In this document: positions 1 to 11,420 of the stretch, one piece after another
Numbering within the stretch: position 1 is the first letter of the stretch
How the letters are laid out: every line of letters starts with the position of its first letter
Source: Lepas anatifera
Taxonomy: Eukaryota; Arthropoda; Thecostraca; Lepadidae
Assembly: GCA_034440635.1 (NCBI GenBank)
Contig: JAOTON010001673.1
Span: 621,001 to 685,000, forward strand
Length of the DNA stretch: 64,000 nt
Direction: 5' to 3'
Notes under the pieces: generated by a model
The model's database searches: none
Seen by the model: the letters and a program-made list of their open reading frames with translations, nothing else
Told to the model about the DNA's origin: nothing
Position numbers and translations under genes: made by a program

Positions 1-646
1 GATTTTAACAGAAAATGATCATTTCAAAGCATATGTTCCAAAACATGAGCCAAAATACGTCGATGCCTTTCTATCATTACATTATCATCAGGTCTGAAGA
101 GTAAGTTTTCATAAAACTGTAAGGAAAAATATCCCCCAGCCGTTACCTCATTCCACCAGCAGACTTATTTTGTATGTCAACATCTTAAGTTTCAGCGACA
201 AATTACATCAACAATAAATCATGAAAATCAAAGCAAAAACAAGAAACATCCAGAGTCCTACAACGGCCAGGCTTACAAAATAGTATATGAAAAGCACATC
301 TCATGTTTGATCACTAAAAAACACCCCTCCCTTAATTCGCCCAGGCCTACCCTTGAAGAAGAAAAACAACACGAATTGAAATCCTGTGGTGAGAGGAAAC
401 TAATTAAGAAGGGAAACCAACTGCCAGGAGCTCGCCGTGGTGTTCATGCAACCGGATCGAAGTATCGGATTTTGATTGACTCGTCCATGTTTAGGTTCGC
501 GCAGTCTCGGCCAGTACTGAGAATGTCGATAGCAAAGGCGCTGGTGGTGTTGTGATCTTCAAGTTGATTATCATACATGTTTGCGTGTTCTCCAAAAGGG
601 GTGTCTGGTTTTCTAAGACGTGCGTTACTCAGGTGTTCGTTGAATC
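1..646. other. AT-rich sequence, no recognised gene
   Basis: Only short open frames that resemble no known protein are present. No repeat structure or RNA gene was seen. Confidence 0.5.
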
Positions 647-2064
647 TTAACCCGCGCCCCACCGGGGTCCGGCGCCACCTTCGCCCCACCGGGGCATCGA
701 TGGCCAGTGGCGGATCTAGCCGGATGGTTTGGGAGGGGCAAACCAAAGTGGAAAAGCAAAAAAAAAGCGTCGCGCAGTGCAAAATTGCGTTACAATATGC
801 CTTTTCGGTAGGATTTTGGGAACTGGAGACGAAAAGCAAAAAAACTCCACGGGGTGAAAAATATGGACTCAAGATACTTTTTTTCCTATCCAAGCCCCAA
901 TATTTACACTGAACTTCACTAATTCTGTTTGAAGTTGAGAGTCGAAGCACCAAAATCTTACTTACAAGCTAAAAAGGAGTCGGGGAAAAAGGAGGTCGAT
1001 CGCTTTGGGGGGGCAAAAACATAGTTTTGCCCCGAGCTTTTCCGTTTGGGGGGGCAATTGCCTTTTTGCCCCCCATGGATCCGCCACTGTCGATGGCTTC
1101 CTCTAACTCCGAAAATATGGGGGTTAGCGCAAATGTGCAAAGTGCAATAGAAAGCTTGCATGAATTCAGTAAGATATTACTTTGCATGTTTAAGCTCTCA
1201 GGTCAATGGTTTGACCTCCAGAGATCAAGTTAGGTCACGTTAGGCTATTTTCACTCAAATATGCAATGCTTAAGAAAACTGGCCATGACTCTTATGTCAT
1301 TAGTGCTATTGAGATCTGGTCAAGTACATTTGGTAGGTAATTGGCAGACCTTTTTCGCTCTGTGGAACGTAATGACCTCCTGCCAGTGGTTTGACCTCCA
1401 GAGGTCACCTCATGACCTAATATGGCCTGAGGTCACGAAGGGTCAGAAAGTGACCTTGCTGTATATCAAATGAAAGCCAGTGACAAGACAAACACGATGG
1501 TGTTTGATTCAGCGCTCTAGCTTAATTAGGTCAGAAGTTATTGTCAAAATACTGTTTTTTATCCCTGGTAACCTTGGATGACCTTGGAAAAGTCAAACGG
1601 AAAATATGGCCCCTGGGATTCGTGAAGGGGTGTCCAAGAACGCTTTTCTGAGCAATGTGAGCGTTTGCAGTCGTTTTTGTGACTTTTAGATCATAAGACA
1701 GGTTTTCCCCATGCTTTTTCACTGGGAGAGGTCGCCTCGTGACCTGACCTCAGGTCACGAAATCGAAAAATCCCGGATGTACACGTTGTAGACCCTGGAA
1801 GGGGCATGAAGTGTAGGAAGTTTCAAATCGTTCGACTAAGAAATGTAGCTCTTATAGAGCTCATAAGTTGAAGTGAGGTGACCTTGGTTGACCTCGCCTG
1901 GTGACCTGACCTTGGGTGACCCGGGGTAAAAAATTTCAGGGATGGTATAAAATTGATTGGGGGAGAGATAGAGCCCTTAACCGCGGCGCTGCGTCTCGTC
2001 GTTTTTCTGCTATCCGAAAAGCCTTAGGGGGGCCATCGATGGCCCCCGGTGGGGCAATGGTTAA
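647..2064. mobile_element. TTAA-flanked element with terminal palindromes, AGGTCA-rich inside
   Basis: The two ends are inverted copies. TTAACC followed by CCCCACCGGGG lies at 647-670, with a second copy of the GC-rich block to about 704. The reverse complement lies at 2031-2064 and ends in GGTTAA. A palindrome centred on ATCGAT sits inside each end. The interior (about 1200-1930) has many AGGTCA/TGACCT half-sites and no convincing ORF. TTAA flanks suggest a piggyBac- or Kolobok-type non-autonomous element, but the superfamily is inferred only from the TTAA. A hAT-type MITE at 705-1089 interrupts the left end. A related element lies at 15115-16040. Confidence 0.55.
705..1089 (+). mobile_element. 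hAT-type MITE, family A, copy 1
   Basis: This 385-bp element begins CAGTGGCGGATC and ends GGATCCGCCACTG. It is flanked by perfect 8-bp target duplications TCGATGGC at 697-704 and 1090-1097. An 8-bp duplication and CAG.G termini are the hAT signature. The inside has G-rich tracts, no transposase, and about 90% similarity by eye to copies at 6170 and 44392. It inserted into the TIR of the TTAA-flanked element. Confidence 0.9.
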
Positions 2065-2400
2065 CATGAGCAATGGAGATTCCTAAAGTTCTCCCTTCCT
2101 GAGGTCTCCAAAGCCAAGAAGGTTAGAAAAACGCCCGTTGGGGGGAGGTGTGAGGGCAATAGTGATCTACATTATGACAGTTTCATTGACTTGGGTCAAT
2201 ATCTTCCAAGGTCAAACGAGATCGTTAAGTTCCATTCTGGGTCGTGCTGGTGACTTATTGGGAAATGCCGTGGTTATGCAGAAAAGGCCGGGAATACACC
2301 AAAAATGGACTAAGGTCATAGCAGGAAGGTTTCACAAAATTTTATGTGAAATTTCGAGGTCAAGGTCATTCAAGGTCAATGACCTATGACAAAACAATAT
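1190..2400. repeat. AGGTCA/TGACCT-rich repeat
   Basis: More than fifteen AGGTCA or TGACCT hexamers occur, often in palindromic pairs such as TGACCTCAGGTCA near 1745. The block 1870-1925 is similar to 15855-15902. AGGTCA is the core nuclear-receptor half-site, but function here is untested. The part after 2064 has the same character outside the TTAA-bounded element. No gene is seen between 2065 and 2671. Confidence 0.6.
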
Positions 2401-2671
2401 GACCTATTCCCAATAATGTACAATATAACTGACACCATAGCAACCTGTGGCCAGTCTGCGCTGACCTGTGCTGGGGTCAGGACGTGCCCAGATAGCGCTC
2501 GGGCATGCTGTGACCGGTGGGCTGCGGGGAGCCGGCCAGTGTAACTGTGCGCAGTGAGTTGTGATAGCCAGCAATGGTATCAAATGTGGGCTTGAGTTTT
2601 CATAGCCTTTTATAGTGAGTGAGAACAATGGAAACTGAAAACGCATTGGGAGATTGCAGTGCTGCCTAACC

Positions 2672-3835
2672 ATGTCCCAAAAGGACGAAAGTGAGTGTGA
2701 TCGGGACTCTGTGTTCACCGACGCCGCATCAGGTACAGACCAACCTTCCCGCGGTAAGCGACGGCTCTCGGTTAGTGAGATGACTCGGAACCTTGAAAAG
2801 AAAAGACTCAAAAATATAAAAAGGTCTGATGAAAAGTGCCCTCGCCAGCGCGCTGGGACAGATAGGGGTAAGAACACTGTGCCTCTGGAAGCGATCAAAC
2901 AGCTGATTGAAGACGGACACAGCCGTGTCATTGAAGCCTTAGAGAGAAAGCTTGCGAGCATGGAGAAACGCATAAACGCACTAGAAAGCGAAGTATTCGA
3001 GAAGGATGCAGCAATGAGAACCTTGAAAGCGGAATTTGAAAGTCACAAAAGGAAGAACAATGATTTGAAAGAAAGGGTGGATGGCATTGATAGAAATCGA
3101 CGGTTATCTTCACTAATCCTCACGTGCAAAGACTTCGTGGGACGTACCCATGGAGAGGACATGGGCAGTAGAGCTGTAAGGACCCTCAACAGCCGTCTAC
3201 CTGGGCTGAACCTATCTGAAAGTGAAATTCAGGTCGCTCATCGATTAGAGTCAGACTCTAAAGTGATTGTGAAGTTCCTGAGGCGCAGTGTACGCGACGC
3301 AGTGAGAGGCGGTTCGACCTGTTTCCGAAGCGTGGCCCAAACGACCGGCCGGGTACTGACCGCAGTGGTGTTCCTCGCCACTAACAGATGGCACCACTGT
3401 ACATCGGTGAATCGCTGGTACCTGAGATGCAGCCAGTATTCCAGCTGCTGTTAGCTGCTCGCAGAGTGGAGAATGGTGCCAGGATTGCTACCGTGTTTTC
3501 ACGACGCGGTCTGGTGTACTGCAGAAGAACCCAAGCACGAAACAACATCTGGGCGAGAAGCGAGGAGCATGTTAAGGCCTTGCTAGAGGGTGTACTGCCC
3601 AAGCTTCCGTTCCGGGATGGACAGCAGAGCGGCGGACGCACGGGTGGACGGCGAGAGCCGTCTCGAGTGGAGCGGCACCTGAAGGTGGGCCGCAACCTGT
3701 CGCTGGCTCGTTCCCTGCGTCGGTGGCTGCCGCGGCGTCCGGCTCGTCGGGAGCAGCAACGACTTCGACGTCGGGGACTGCGGTGGCCGCGGCGAGGCGT
3801 GGTCCAGTCCGGGATACCGATTCGCATGTGAATGG
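2672..3835 (+). pseudogene. Non-LTR retrotransposon ORF1 remnant
   Basis: ATG at 2672 opens a frame of about 260 codons. The N-terminus is charged, followed by a heptad-rich coiled coil (about residues 80-140), then a block ending VIVKFLRRSVRDAV. Homology then moves to another frame at 3388 (PLYIGESL ... FSRRGLVYCRR), as in ORF1 nucleic-acid chaperones of LINEs that have a coiled coil and an RRM-like domain. A stop at 3382 and the frame change show it is broken. The tail after about 3600 is GC-rich, arginine-rich and low-complexity. It may belong to the LINE whose ORF2 starts at 8839, separated by insertion of the 4455-8545 transposon; this is inference. Confidence 0.65.
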
Positions 3836-4454
3836 CTCCGGAGCGGGAGCACATAGCGGACCTGGTGGTGCACCTGCGGCAGACGCTGTCATGGCGTCGT
3901 AAGCGACGAAGAACACTACGATGAAGGGAGTATTTCATAACAATAATTGTCATGTGCGGTGGCGGAGCGGCCGGGTCCCTCCGGCGGGCGTCCCGCTGCG
4001 CCGGGTGCTGCTGTCGTCGGCATCTGATCTCCTTCTGATGGTTCACCGGCGCTGCGGGGCTGCGGGGCGTATGCTGGGGCCCGGCTCGCGTCGTCAGGAA
4101 CCGCGCATGATTACTTGAAATGGTACTGATGCTTGTGCTGATGTCATCGTGAAATGTTTATTTTCAAGCGTCACTTTAGTGAGAGCTATCAGGAGTATGA
4201 TTTTTGCACTCAGTTACGTAGGATGACGATGGTGGTACCAGGATAGATGGCTGTGGATTATTTGACTCTTCCGTTAAAAGGTTACATAAATGCTGAGATG
4301 GGAGCTTAGAGCATTCCCCAGGTATTTACGGTTCATTAGCCGTCTGGGGCCCGGACCTCGCTACCAGCATCAGTTGGTACTGGTATGGCTTGGTGCACTC
4401 ATGGGAGGGGTCGTTCGATATCGTGGATGGGATTTCATTAGGTGTTTGTGCACA
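3836..4454. other. No gene recognised
   Basis: Non-repetitive sequence between the LINE ORF1 remnant and the inverted arm of the next transposon. Open frames are short and unlike known proteins. Confidence 0.4.
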
Positions 4455-5190
4455 CCGTATAAAGCAGGGCAATTCCAGCACCAATCAATCGACCAAGGCC
4501 TACACGGTACCTCTTCGATTTTCTTTAAAATGGGCATATAGGGTTCTCATGGCCCCAAAGCCGAATGTGAGAGTTTTAGCTCGATCGGAGTAAAACTTTA
4601 GAAGTTATTGCCTCAGGCATTTTTTGAAAATCTGCTTACAGGGCATTTTTAGGTAAGCACAAAACCCTCAAAAGCTGATGAATTATGCATTAAAGATACA
4701 TTTCTTTATTTAAAATGAGACGGAAAACTCGAATCTGAAGTCCGTTTGACTCTAGGTTACTTGTGAAAAAATTTATGGTTTGACCTTGACCTAAGGTCGT
4801 ATCCCAAATTTACTGGTACACCTTTTTCAAAATGGAATGTCTCAAATTGAAGATTGAACTTTTTCCGTCCAATAAAATAGGTTAGAACATCCGTTTTTAT
4901 ATCTACTTGTGTTTTTAACACGCACAGTGGAGGGTGGTCTGGCGTCAACACGTAATGAAGGGGTCCCGAAATGCCTCCCTGGGATCTCGCCAATTAAAGA
5001 GTTAGGAAAACGCATGTTCCGGGATTTGTGAGGCCTGTTAACTGTTTTATTTGAGCTCAATTGTATGAACTTATATCTATACCTTAAGGTGAAATCGGGT
5101 CATAAATGTCAAATGTACGTCATACCGGACACCTTAAGCGAAGTGCCGTGATTATACGGAAAAGTCGCGAAACGTTTGAAACATATAACA
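4455..5190 (+). repeat. Left inverted arm of the 4.1-kb transposon
   Basis: Inverted partner of 7850-8545 with scattered substitutions and small indels. It contains AGGTCA half-sites. Confidence 0.65.
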
Positions 5191-5312
5191 GTGATATATT
5201 GAAACAGTGGTATTGAAACTTATAACAGTACGGTGACAGTGGATAACCTCACGTCAACGGAGCCCTGGAGGAGGAGGTTAGGGAGTATTTATACTCTTTT
5301 GACTCCGTGCAA

Positions 5313-6169
5313 ATGGCTTCTGAAGATATTACGTTTAAAGAATGGTCAAAATCAGAGAGAGAATCGACGCTTTCGGATTGCGTGGATAATATAGAGCGAT
5401 TTGTTGATTCCCTTAGTGAGAAGGTATGCAACCTAACCAGTCACCACTACATCTCTAAGGCTCAAGATCATTATATAGCAAACTGGAAGGAAAATGCACC
5501 AAAGGGGAAGCTGTAGTCATCGATGACTTATCAGAAAATTATACATGTACTGCGCAAAATGCTGCTCACTGGTATGCAAAGCAGGTGGCTGCACACCCTT
5601 TTGTTCCATACTGGACTGAGGATGGAGTCCTGCAGTAAAGTTTTTTAAGTGACGACTTAAAGCACTCTCACGTCATGGTTCATACCTTGCAGCACAAACT
5701 CGTACCCTAGCTACGCACCCACATGCCAAGTTTGAAGAAAATACATTACGTATCAGACGGGTGCGGTGGCCAATACAAAAACAATTTTCACTTTATCAAT
5801 GCTTGCTATCATCCAGATAGACTTTCAAATACCATGTGAATGGCACTTCTTTGCTACCAGCCACGGGAAGAACGCCTGTGACGTAGTTGGAGGCAAAGTT
5901 CGAAGAAGAACAGTCCAGGTAAGCTTAAGGAGAGAAGAAAAGGATCAGATCCTGGATCCTTTATTGATGTTCTCTTTTCTGACGCAATACTTCGACACCA
6001 CAATCCATTTCGAGTTTGTCAGTAGAGGGGTCTTTGAAATGTCAAAACGACTGATACAGCGGTACAGCTCGGCGTTGAAGACCAAGGGCACCCAACGGTT
6101 TCATCGTTTCACACCCATAAACCTGAACATCATGCAGGTGCGAGAGCTCTCTGAAGACATCGACGGAAC
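5313..6169 (+). pseudogene. Decayed DDE-type transposase-like gene
   Basis: The reading starts near ATG 5313, and the frame is open further upstream. It continues through at least three frame changes. Conserved blocks in order are: MASEDITFKEWSKSERES; DDLSENYT at about 5522-5545 (first acidic candidate); VSDGCGGQYKN at about 5752-5785 (second acidic candidate); and EWHFFATSHGKNACD at about 5839-5883 (third candidate). This D-D-D/E spacing and the HFFATSHGK..CD..GG block recur in transposon-borne proteins of many invertebrates, as I recall; I cannot name the superfamily. Stops and frameshifts make it non-functional. The hAT MITE at 6170 interrupts it, and the reading resumes at 6566 (DGTEVPTATA). 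Confidence 0.6.
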
Positions 6170-6565
6170 CAGTGGCAGATCTAGCCGGTCGGTTTGGGAG
6201 GAGCAAACCAAAGTCGAAAAGGAAAAAAAGAGAAAAAAACGTCACGCAGTGAAAAATTGTGCTACAATAATATGACTTGACAGTAGGATTTGGGATATTT
6301 GAGCCAAAAGGCAAAAAAACGTCACGGGGTGAAAAAGTATGGGCTCAAGATACTTCTTTCTATCCAAGATCCAATATTTACACTGAACTTAACTGGTTTT
6401 GTTGGAAGTTGAGAGTTGAAGCACCGAAATCTTGCTTATAAATTAAAAAGGAGTCGGGGCATAAAGGAGGTGGACCGCTTGGGGGAGGGGGGGCAAAACA
6501 TAGTTTTGCCCCTAGTTTTCCATTTGGGGGCATATCGTTTTTGTTTCTCCCTGGATCCGCCACTG
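6170..6565 (+). mobile_element. hAT-type MITE, family A, copy 2
   Basis: This 396-bp copy runs from CAGTGGCAGATC to GGATCCGCCACTG. Perfect 8-bp target duplications GACGGAAC flank it at 6162-6169 and 6566-6573. It has the same internal GGTTTGGGAGG..CAAACC start and G-rich tail as the copies at 705 and 44392. It inserted into the transposase remnant. Confidence 0.9.
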
Positions 6566-6573
6566 GACGGAAC

Positions 6574-7180
6574 AGAGGTACCTACTGCGACAGCGTAAGG
6601 TCAGCTCAGCACAAAGACAGCTCATGGAGGCGCCAGCCCCTGTATTTCGGTACATTGTTGCAAACCGGTGTCCGGTGTACTGTACATACATACATGTTTT
6701 TTGCACGTGCTGACAAATGCTTGCTTCCTTTAACTTCAAGGAGAGTAAAATCGCGCAAAGATATCGTCAAGGAGAGAGTATTGCTATAGTTCTAACTCGC
6801 AAGTGGGAAATGTTTGCTTCGGTCCGATGCAGAAAAAAATTACCGATTTACTTTATTTGGCTTTCACCAGACTTCTAGCACTGTTCCTATTGTATCACCA
6901 TTTTGTCCCACTACATGTCCAGTATGCTGTCGAAGTCTCAGCGACGAGTCATTGTCATCCTTTAAGAGCACTGTAATGAGCATTAACACGCAGTCGGACA
7001 GGGCTTAAGCATAATTGCCCGAGGTGGCCGGAAACCCTTCATGGCAGAAAAACGACATCGAGGAGCGAGCTAATTTTGGAAAGAACTTGGAAAATCTGTC
7101 CTCTATGTTTACGCACTGACTGACCTATAGGCTTACAAAATCAGACATATATTCCTAAATAGCCATAATCTGCGGTCACA
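6574..7180. other. Interior of the transposon, no clear coding
   Basis: A few codons continue the transposase remnant to about 6600. After that no conserved block could be recognised. Confidence 0.4.
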
Positions 7181-7414
7181 TAAGCATCGCCACCGGAAAA
7201 AAGTGGGGGGGGCAGTCAAACTCCAACCTGATGCTGACAAAAACCTTTCCACGATAGGACCAAAAACTGTTCAAATTTGCGCTCCTCGTTGCCTTCTGCA
7301 GCGGCTGTTTATGCAAATTTCAGGTTTTCTGCCATTTTGACTGAGATACGGACATTTTGGACCAAAAAGTGGGGGGAGGGGGCCAGGCCCCCTGGCCCCC
7401 TTTTCCGACGCCCA
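7181..7414. repeat. Dispersed repeat R1, copy 1
   Basis: Begins CATCGCCACCGG, followed by an A/G-rich tract. Ends TTTTCCGACGCCCATG, preceded by a C/G-rich tract. The body matches 58779-58973 (shared CTCCTCGTTGCCTTC and GCAGCGGCTG). Ends containing GGGCGTCG occur again at 33612 and 52557 (as GGGCGCCG), so R1 may be one of several short families with related termini. Confidence 0.5.
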
Positions 7415-7849
7415 TGTGCGGTCACACCAGTTCAAATGCATTGCGAACCTAGCTCTGCAATGAAAACGTAGTATCATCAGGGTTGTATGTTAAGATCACT
7501 TCACTAGATCATAGGTCACAGACCAAGGTCATATAAACATTGTCACAATTGTTGATCCCAGAACTTACGGTCAGATGAACTTGCCAGAACTTACGTCCCC
7601 TGGCAATACGTGTATGATATTTTGATGTTACAGCTGAGGTTACTGAATGCTAAGTTCCAGGTCAAGTGCCAAAGACTGTGGGTCAAGGTCAAACTCATTG
7701 ATTGCCTAATGGTTGCTTCTTTGCAAGCTTCAACGTATGTGCATCCATTATGAAAATATCTCACATTGTGGTGTCATTGGTCAATTACCTTGACTGACCT
7801 CGACCTAAATATTCCAGAGAACAATTTATATCTTCTCTTTATTAGATTT

Positions 7850-8545
7850 GCCCGCTCAAAGTGTATTCGCGACTTTGTTTCGCACAATCACGGCATTTCG
7901 CTAAGTGTCCGGTACGGGCTACATTTGACCTCTATGACATCATTTGACGTTGAGGATACTGGTATAGGTTCATAAAATCTAGCATAAAAAACACATTCTA
8001 CAGCCCTCACAAAACCCGCAACACTCGTTTTCCTAACCCTCTTAATTGGCGAGATCTCAGGGGAGGATTTCGGGACCCCTTCATTACGTGTTGACGCCAG
8101 GTTACCCTGCACTAAGCGTGTTAAAAACACTAGTAGATATAAAAACGGATATTTTAACCTATTTTTATGAAAGGAGAAAAGTTCAATCTTTAATTTGGAA
8201 TGCTCCATTTTGAACAAAAGGTGTACCAGCAAATTTTGAATGTGACCTTAGGTCAAGGTCAAATCAAAACTTTTTTCACAAGTGACCGAGGGTCAAACAG
8301 ACTTCAGATTCGAATTCTTCGGCTCATTTCAGACAGGAAAATGCATCTTTAATGTACAGTTCATCAGTCTCTGTGGGTTTTATGGTCACCTAAAAAATGC
8401 ACTGTAAGCAGATTTCCAAAAATGCAAAAAAATCTTTAGGGCCCATGAGAACCCTATATAATTATTTTGAAGAAAATCGAAGAGGTACCGTGTAGATTTG
8501 CCATTTGCCTGGTCGATTGGTGCTGGAATTGCCCAGCATGGTTGT
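7850..8545 (-). repeat. Right inverted arm of the 4.1-kb transposon
   Basis: Reverse complement of 4455-5190 with moderate divergence. The outer part near 8480 (GAAAATCGAAGAGGTACCGTG) pairs with about 4505-4525. Confidence 0.65.
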
Positions 8546-8838
8546 TTGTCGATGTGGGGTCTGGATTAGCACCTCTAGTTCCTATACATTTCAGAAGGTC
8601 ATTGCTCAGGCTACTAAATCATTCTATGTATTCGAACATAACATTGAACTCCCAAACGAATTCATTGAAATAGGACACTTCTTGGTTGCTTCTGAATTGA
8701 CACAGTACCGTTTAACAAATTGGCTATCCGATAGATGGCGAGTAATCTTGCTAGTTCCTCATTTTCCCTGCAAGGTTATGGTTGTTGTTCAACGGTAGCT
8801 CAGGAAGAAGAGAAAACCGTTAATTCATTTTAAGTTGT

Positions 8839-9930
8839 ATGTCTGATCTTAAAATCCTAACATTTAATTCTCGCGGCATTCGGCTGGCGTCCAAAAGAAG
8901 AACATTGTTCCGATTCCTACATTCTCACTTTCCCAAACACATTGCGGTAATTCAGGAAACCCACTCATGTGACCGCGATGTTTATGTTTGGCAGGCTGAA
9001 TGGGGATCGGATATAATTTTCTCGCATGGGAAGACTACTAATGAGTGCGGAGTTGCCATTCTTATGCCTCGGTCATTGCAAGGAAAGTTGTGCGTTTAAT
9101 GTTTCACATTGCTCCAATGATGGTAGGCTTATTATCGCAGACTTGAAAAATTTAGTAAAGTTACGTTGAAATTAGTTGCAGCTTATGCGCCAACTCAGCG
9201 GCAAAAGAGCCAGCAAAAACATTTTTTTCGTTTGATCAATGATAAAATCAACAGCATGTCTGAGGCTGAAAAGTCTTACATCATTTTCTGTGGAGACTTA
9301 AACACACATTTATCACGTCGAGACACCTCAAGGACCGATTTTCGTGTTTCGCCCGCAGCCAAAATATTACTCAATTCAATAAAGGAACATAAGCCTATTG
9401 ATCTCTGGCGTGACAAAAACCCTGAACTGCGACGCTATTCATGGCGCCGTTTAACACCGCAATTACAGCAATCCAGGCGGGATTACATTATCATAAGCGA
9501 ATACATTAAAACTCAACATATTGTAAGCAAGGTTGAGATAAGGCCTGGGATATTAAGCGATCATAGCATAGTAAGTGCTGAATTTAATTTGTTTCCTCTG
9601 ATAAAGGTCCAGGGCTTTTTTCGATTCCGTAATGAACTGCTCGAAGACACAATCTTTGTGGGATTAGTCAAAACCGAAATAGGGAAAGCAAAACGGGGTC
9701 AGGAACTTAACAATAATGTTTCTGATTCCGGTCTTTTATTGAAACATCTATCTAGTCAAATAAGAGTAGTTAGCATTAAAACATGGAAAGAAAGAGAAAC
9801 TGCAAAACGCGAAGAAAATAATAGGATTTTAAACTCATTAAATAAGATCGAATCCGAAATAGCCACGTGTGGTGATGATTGTTTACTAGAAAGGTATAGT
9901 CAATTGCAAGTGTTTACTAGAAAGGTATAG
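8839..9930 (+). pseudogene. LINE ORF2: APE-type endonuclease domain
   Basis: Visible endonuclease motifs are LTFNSRGI (start), IQETHS (metal-binding E), CGDLNTH, RRDYIIIS, and LSDHSIVSAE (catalytic SDH). The frame from ATG 8839 stops at 9099. Homology resumes at 9166 (LVAAYAPTQ) in another frame. A 28-30-bp tandem duplication at about 9889-9945 (CTAGAAAGGTATAG..CAATTGCAAGT twice) ends the second segment. Confidence 0.75.
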
Positions 9931-9934
9931 CCAA

Positions 9935-11388
9935 TTGCAAGTACGTGCGGATGAAATACAAGAAGAAAAGGGTAAACTAGCCATGATTTATTCTGGTGTT
10001 AAGTGGCTTGAACAAGGTGAACGCCCCACTCGCTATTTTCCCAGCCTGCATAAGCGAAGGAATATGGATAAGAAAATTGAGGTGCTGCAATCGGAAAATG
10101 GTGATTTCGTAACGGGTAACAAGGATATTCTAATTATGTGCAAGGAATTCTTTAATAAGATATACACAACACAGGATAGCTATGATAGAGGTAGTGAATC
10201 AGCTTGTGATATGTTTTTGGGAGAACTGGATTGTCCTAAGGTTAGCGCCCAGAACAGATAATTATGTGACGCTCCCATCACCGGCATCGAATGCAAGTTT
10301 GCTCGCGATGATATGAAAAACAATAAGGCACCGTCGGTTTCAGGCTTCACTAAGGAATTTGTTCGATTCTTTTGGGAAGATTTAGAACAGAACATTGTAA
10401 GTTATATTAGAGAAGTGAAAAAAAAGGACTATTTTTCGTTACTCAAAGGAGGGGTATTATAACGATGATTCCCTAAACAGGGCGATCAAAAAATTTGAAG
10501 AACAAACGAGCGATCTGTCTCTTAGATATTATATGTAAAATAATTGCAAAAGTCATCGCCAATAGGTTAATGCTAGTAGTGAGGGATTTAGTTGCTCCTG
10601 ATCAGACAGGTTCAATACGAGGGCGGAATATTGGAGTAAATTTAAGAACAACTTCTGACATCATAGAATATTGTGACGCCGATAAATTAAGTGGAATACT
10701 TATGGCATTGGATTTCCAGAATGCATTCAATTCTATCGAGCATAAGTTCATTGAAGATACTCTGAAAAAGTTCGAATTTGGAAGTTATTTTATTGAATGG
10801 ATTCAGATACTGCATAGGGATAAGGAACTCGCTATCATAAACAATGGATTTACATCCTCATGGTTTAAACCATCGCGTGGTCTGCAACAGGGCTGCCCTG
10901 CTTCCAGTCTCATATTTTGTTTAGTTGTCGAAATTTTGGCAGTTAAGATTCGTGCAACACCTAGGGTGAACGGTATAACAATTTCTAATGAGGAGATAAG
11001 AATATCACAATATATAGACGATACAACTTAGTTCGTAAAAGACATTGACTCGGCCAAGAATGCTTTGGAGCTAGTGAAGGAATTCGGAATGTACTCCGGC
11101 ATGCAATTAAATCAAAATAAATGCAAATTTATGTGGTTTGGCTCCCAGAAACGCTCAGCGGAACGTATTTGTGGACAAGAATCTAATGAGCGAGTTAAGA
11201 TTTTAGGCGTTACATTTAGTGCCTTGCATGAGTGTAGTGACATTAACATTCAGCTAACTCTAATTAAGATTAAAAATGTGTTGAACCAGTGGTCCCAGCG
11301 AAATCTCACGCTTAAAGGAAAAATAACAATAGCGAAAGCTCTCGTTATTTCTCAGCTAATTCACATGACCTCCACAGTAATTTTTTAA
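9935..11388 (+). pseudogene. LINE ORF2: reverse transcriptase domain
   Basis: Motifs in order: WLEQGERPTRYF (linker before RT), CKIIAKVIANRL, DQTGSIRGRNI, MALDFQNAFNSIEHKF (first catalytic Asp), SRGLQQGCPASSLIF, and SQYIDDTT (active-site box, I instead of the usual A before DD). A stop codon TAG directly after that box (about 11029-11031) splits the domain. It continues at 11065 with SGMQLNQNKCKFMWFGS. About 230 bases at 10262-10494 are out of frame. Confidence 0.8.
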
Positions 11389-11420
11389 AGAGACATCTGG
11401 ACACAATCCAAAGTAAAGTT

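Larger units (their letters stand above)
4455..8545 (+). mobile_element. DNA transposon with ~0.7-kb inverted arms
   Basis: The left arm (about 4455-5190) and right arm (about 7850-8545) are imperfect inverted copies. Examples are GGCGTCAACACGTAATGA at about 4941 versus TCATTACGTGTTGACGCC at about 8081, and the AGGTCA-rich block at 4770-4800 versus 8240-8270. Between them lies a decayed transposase-like gene (5313-6169 and after 6566), interrupted by a hAT MITE. Exact ends and a target duplication were not found. Long arms around one gene fit a foldback-like cut-and-paste element. Confidence 0.6.
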
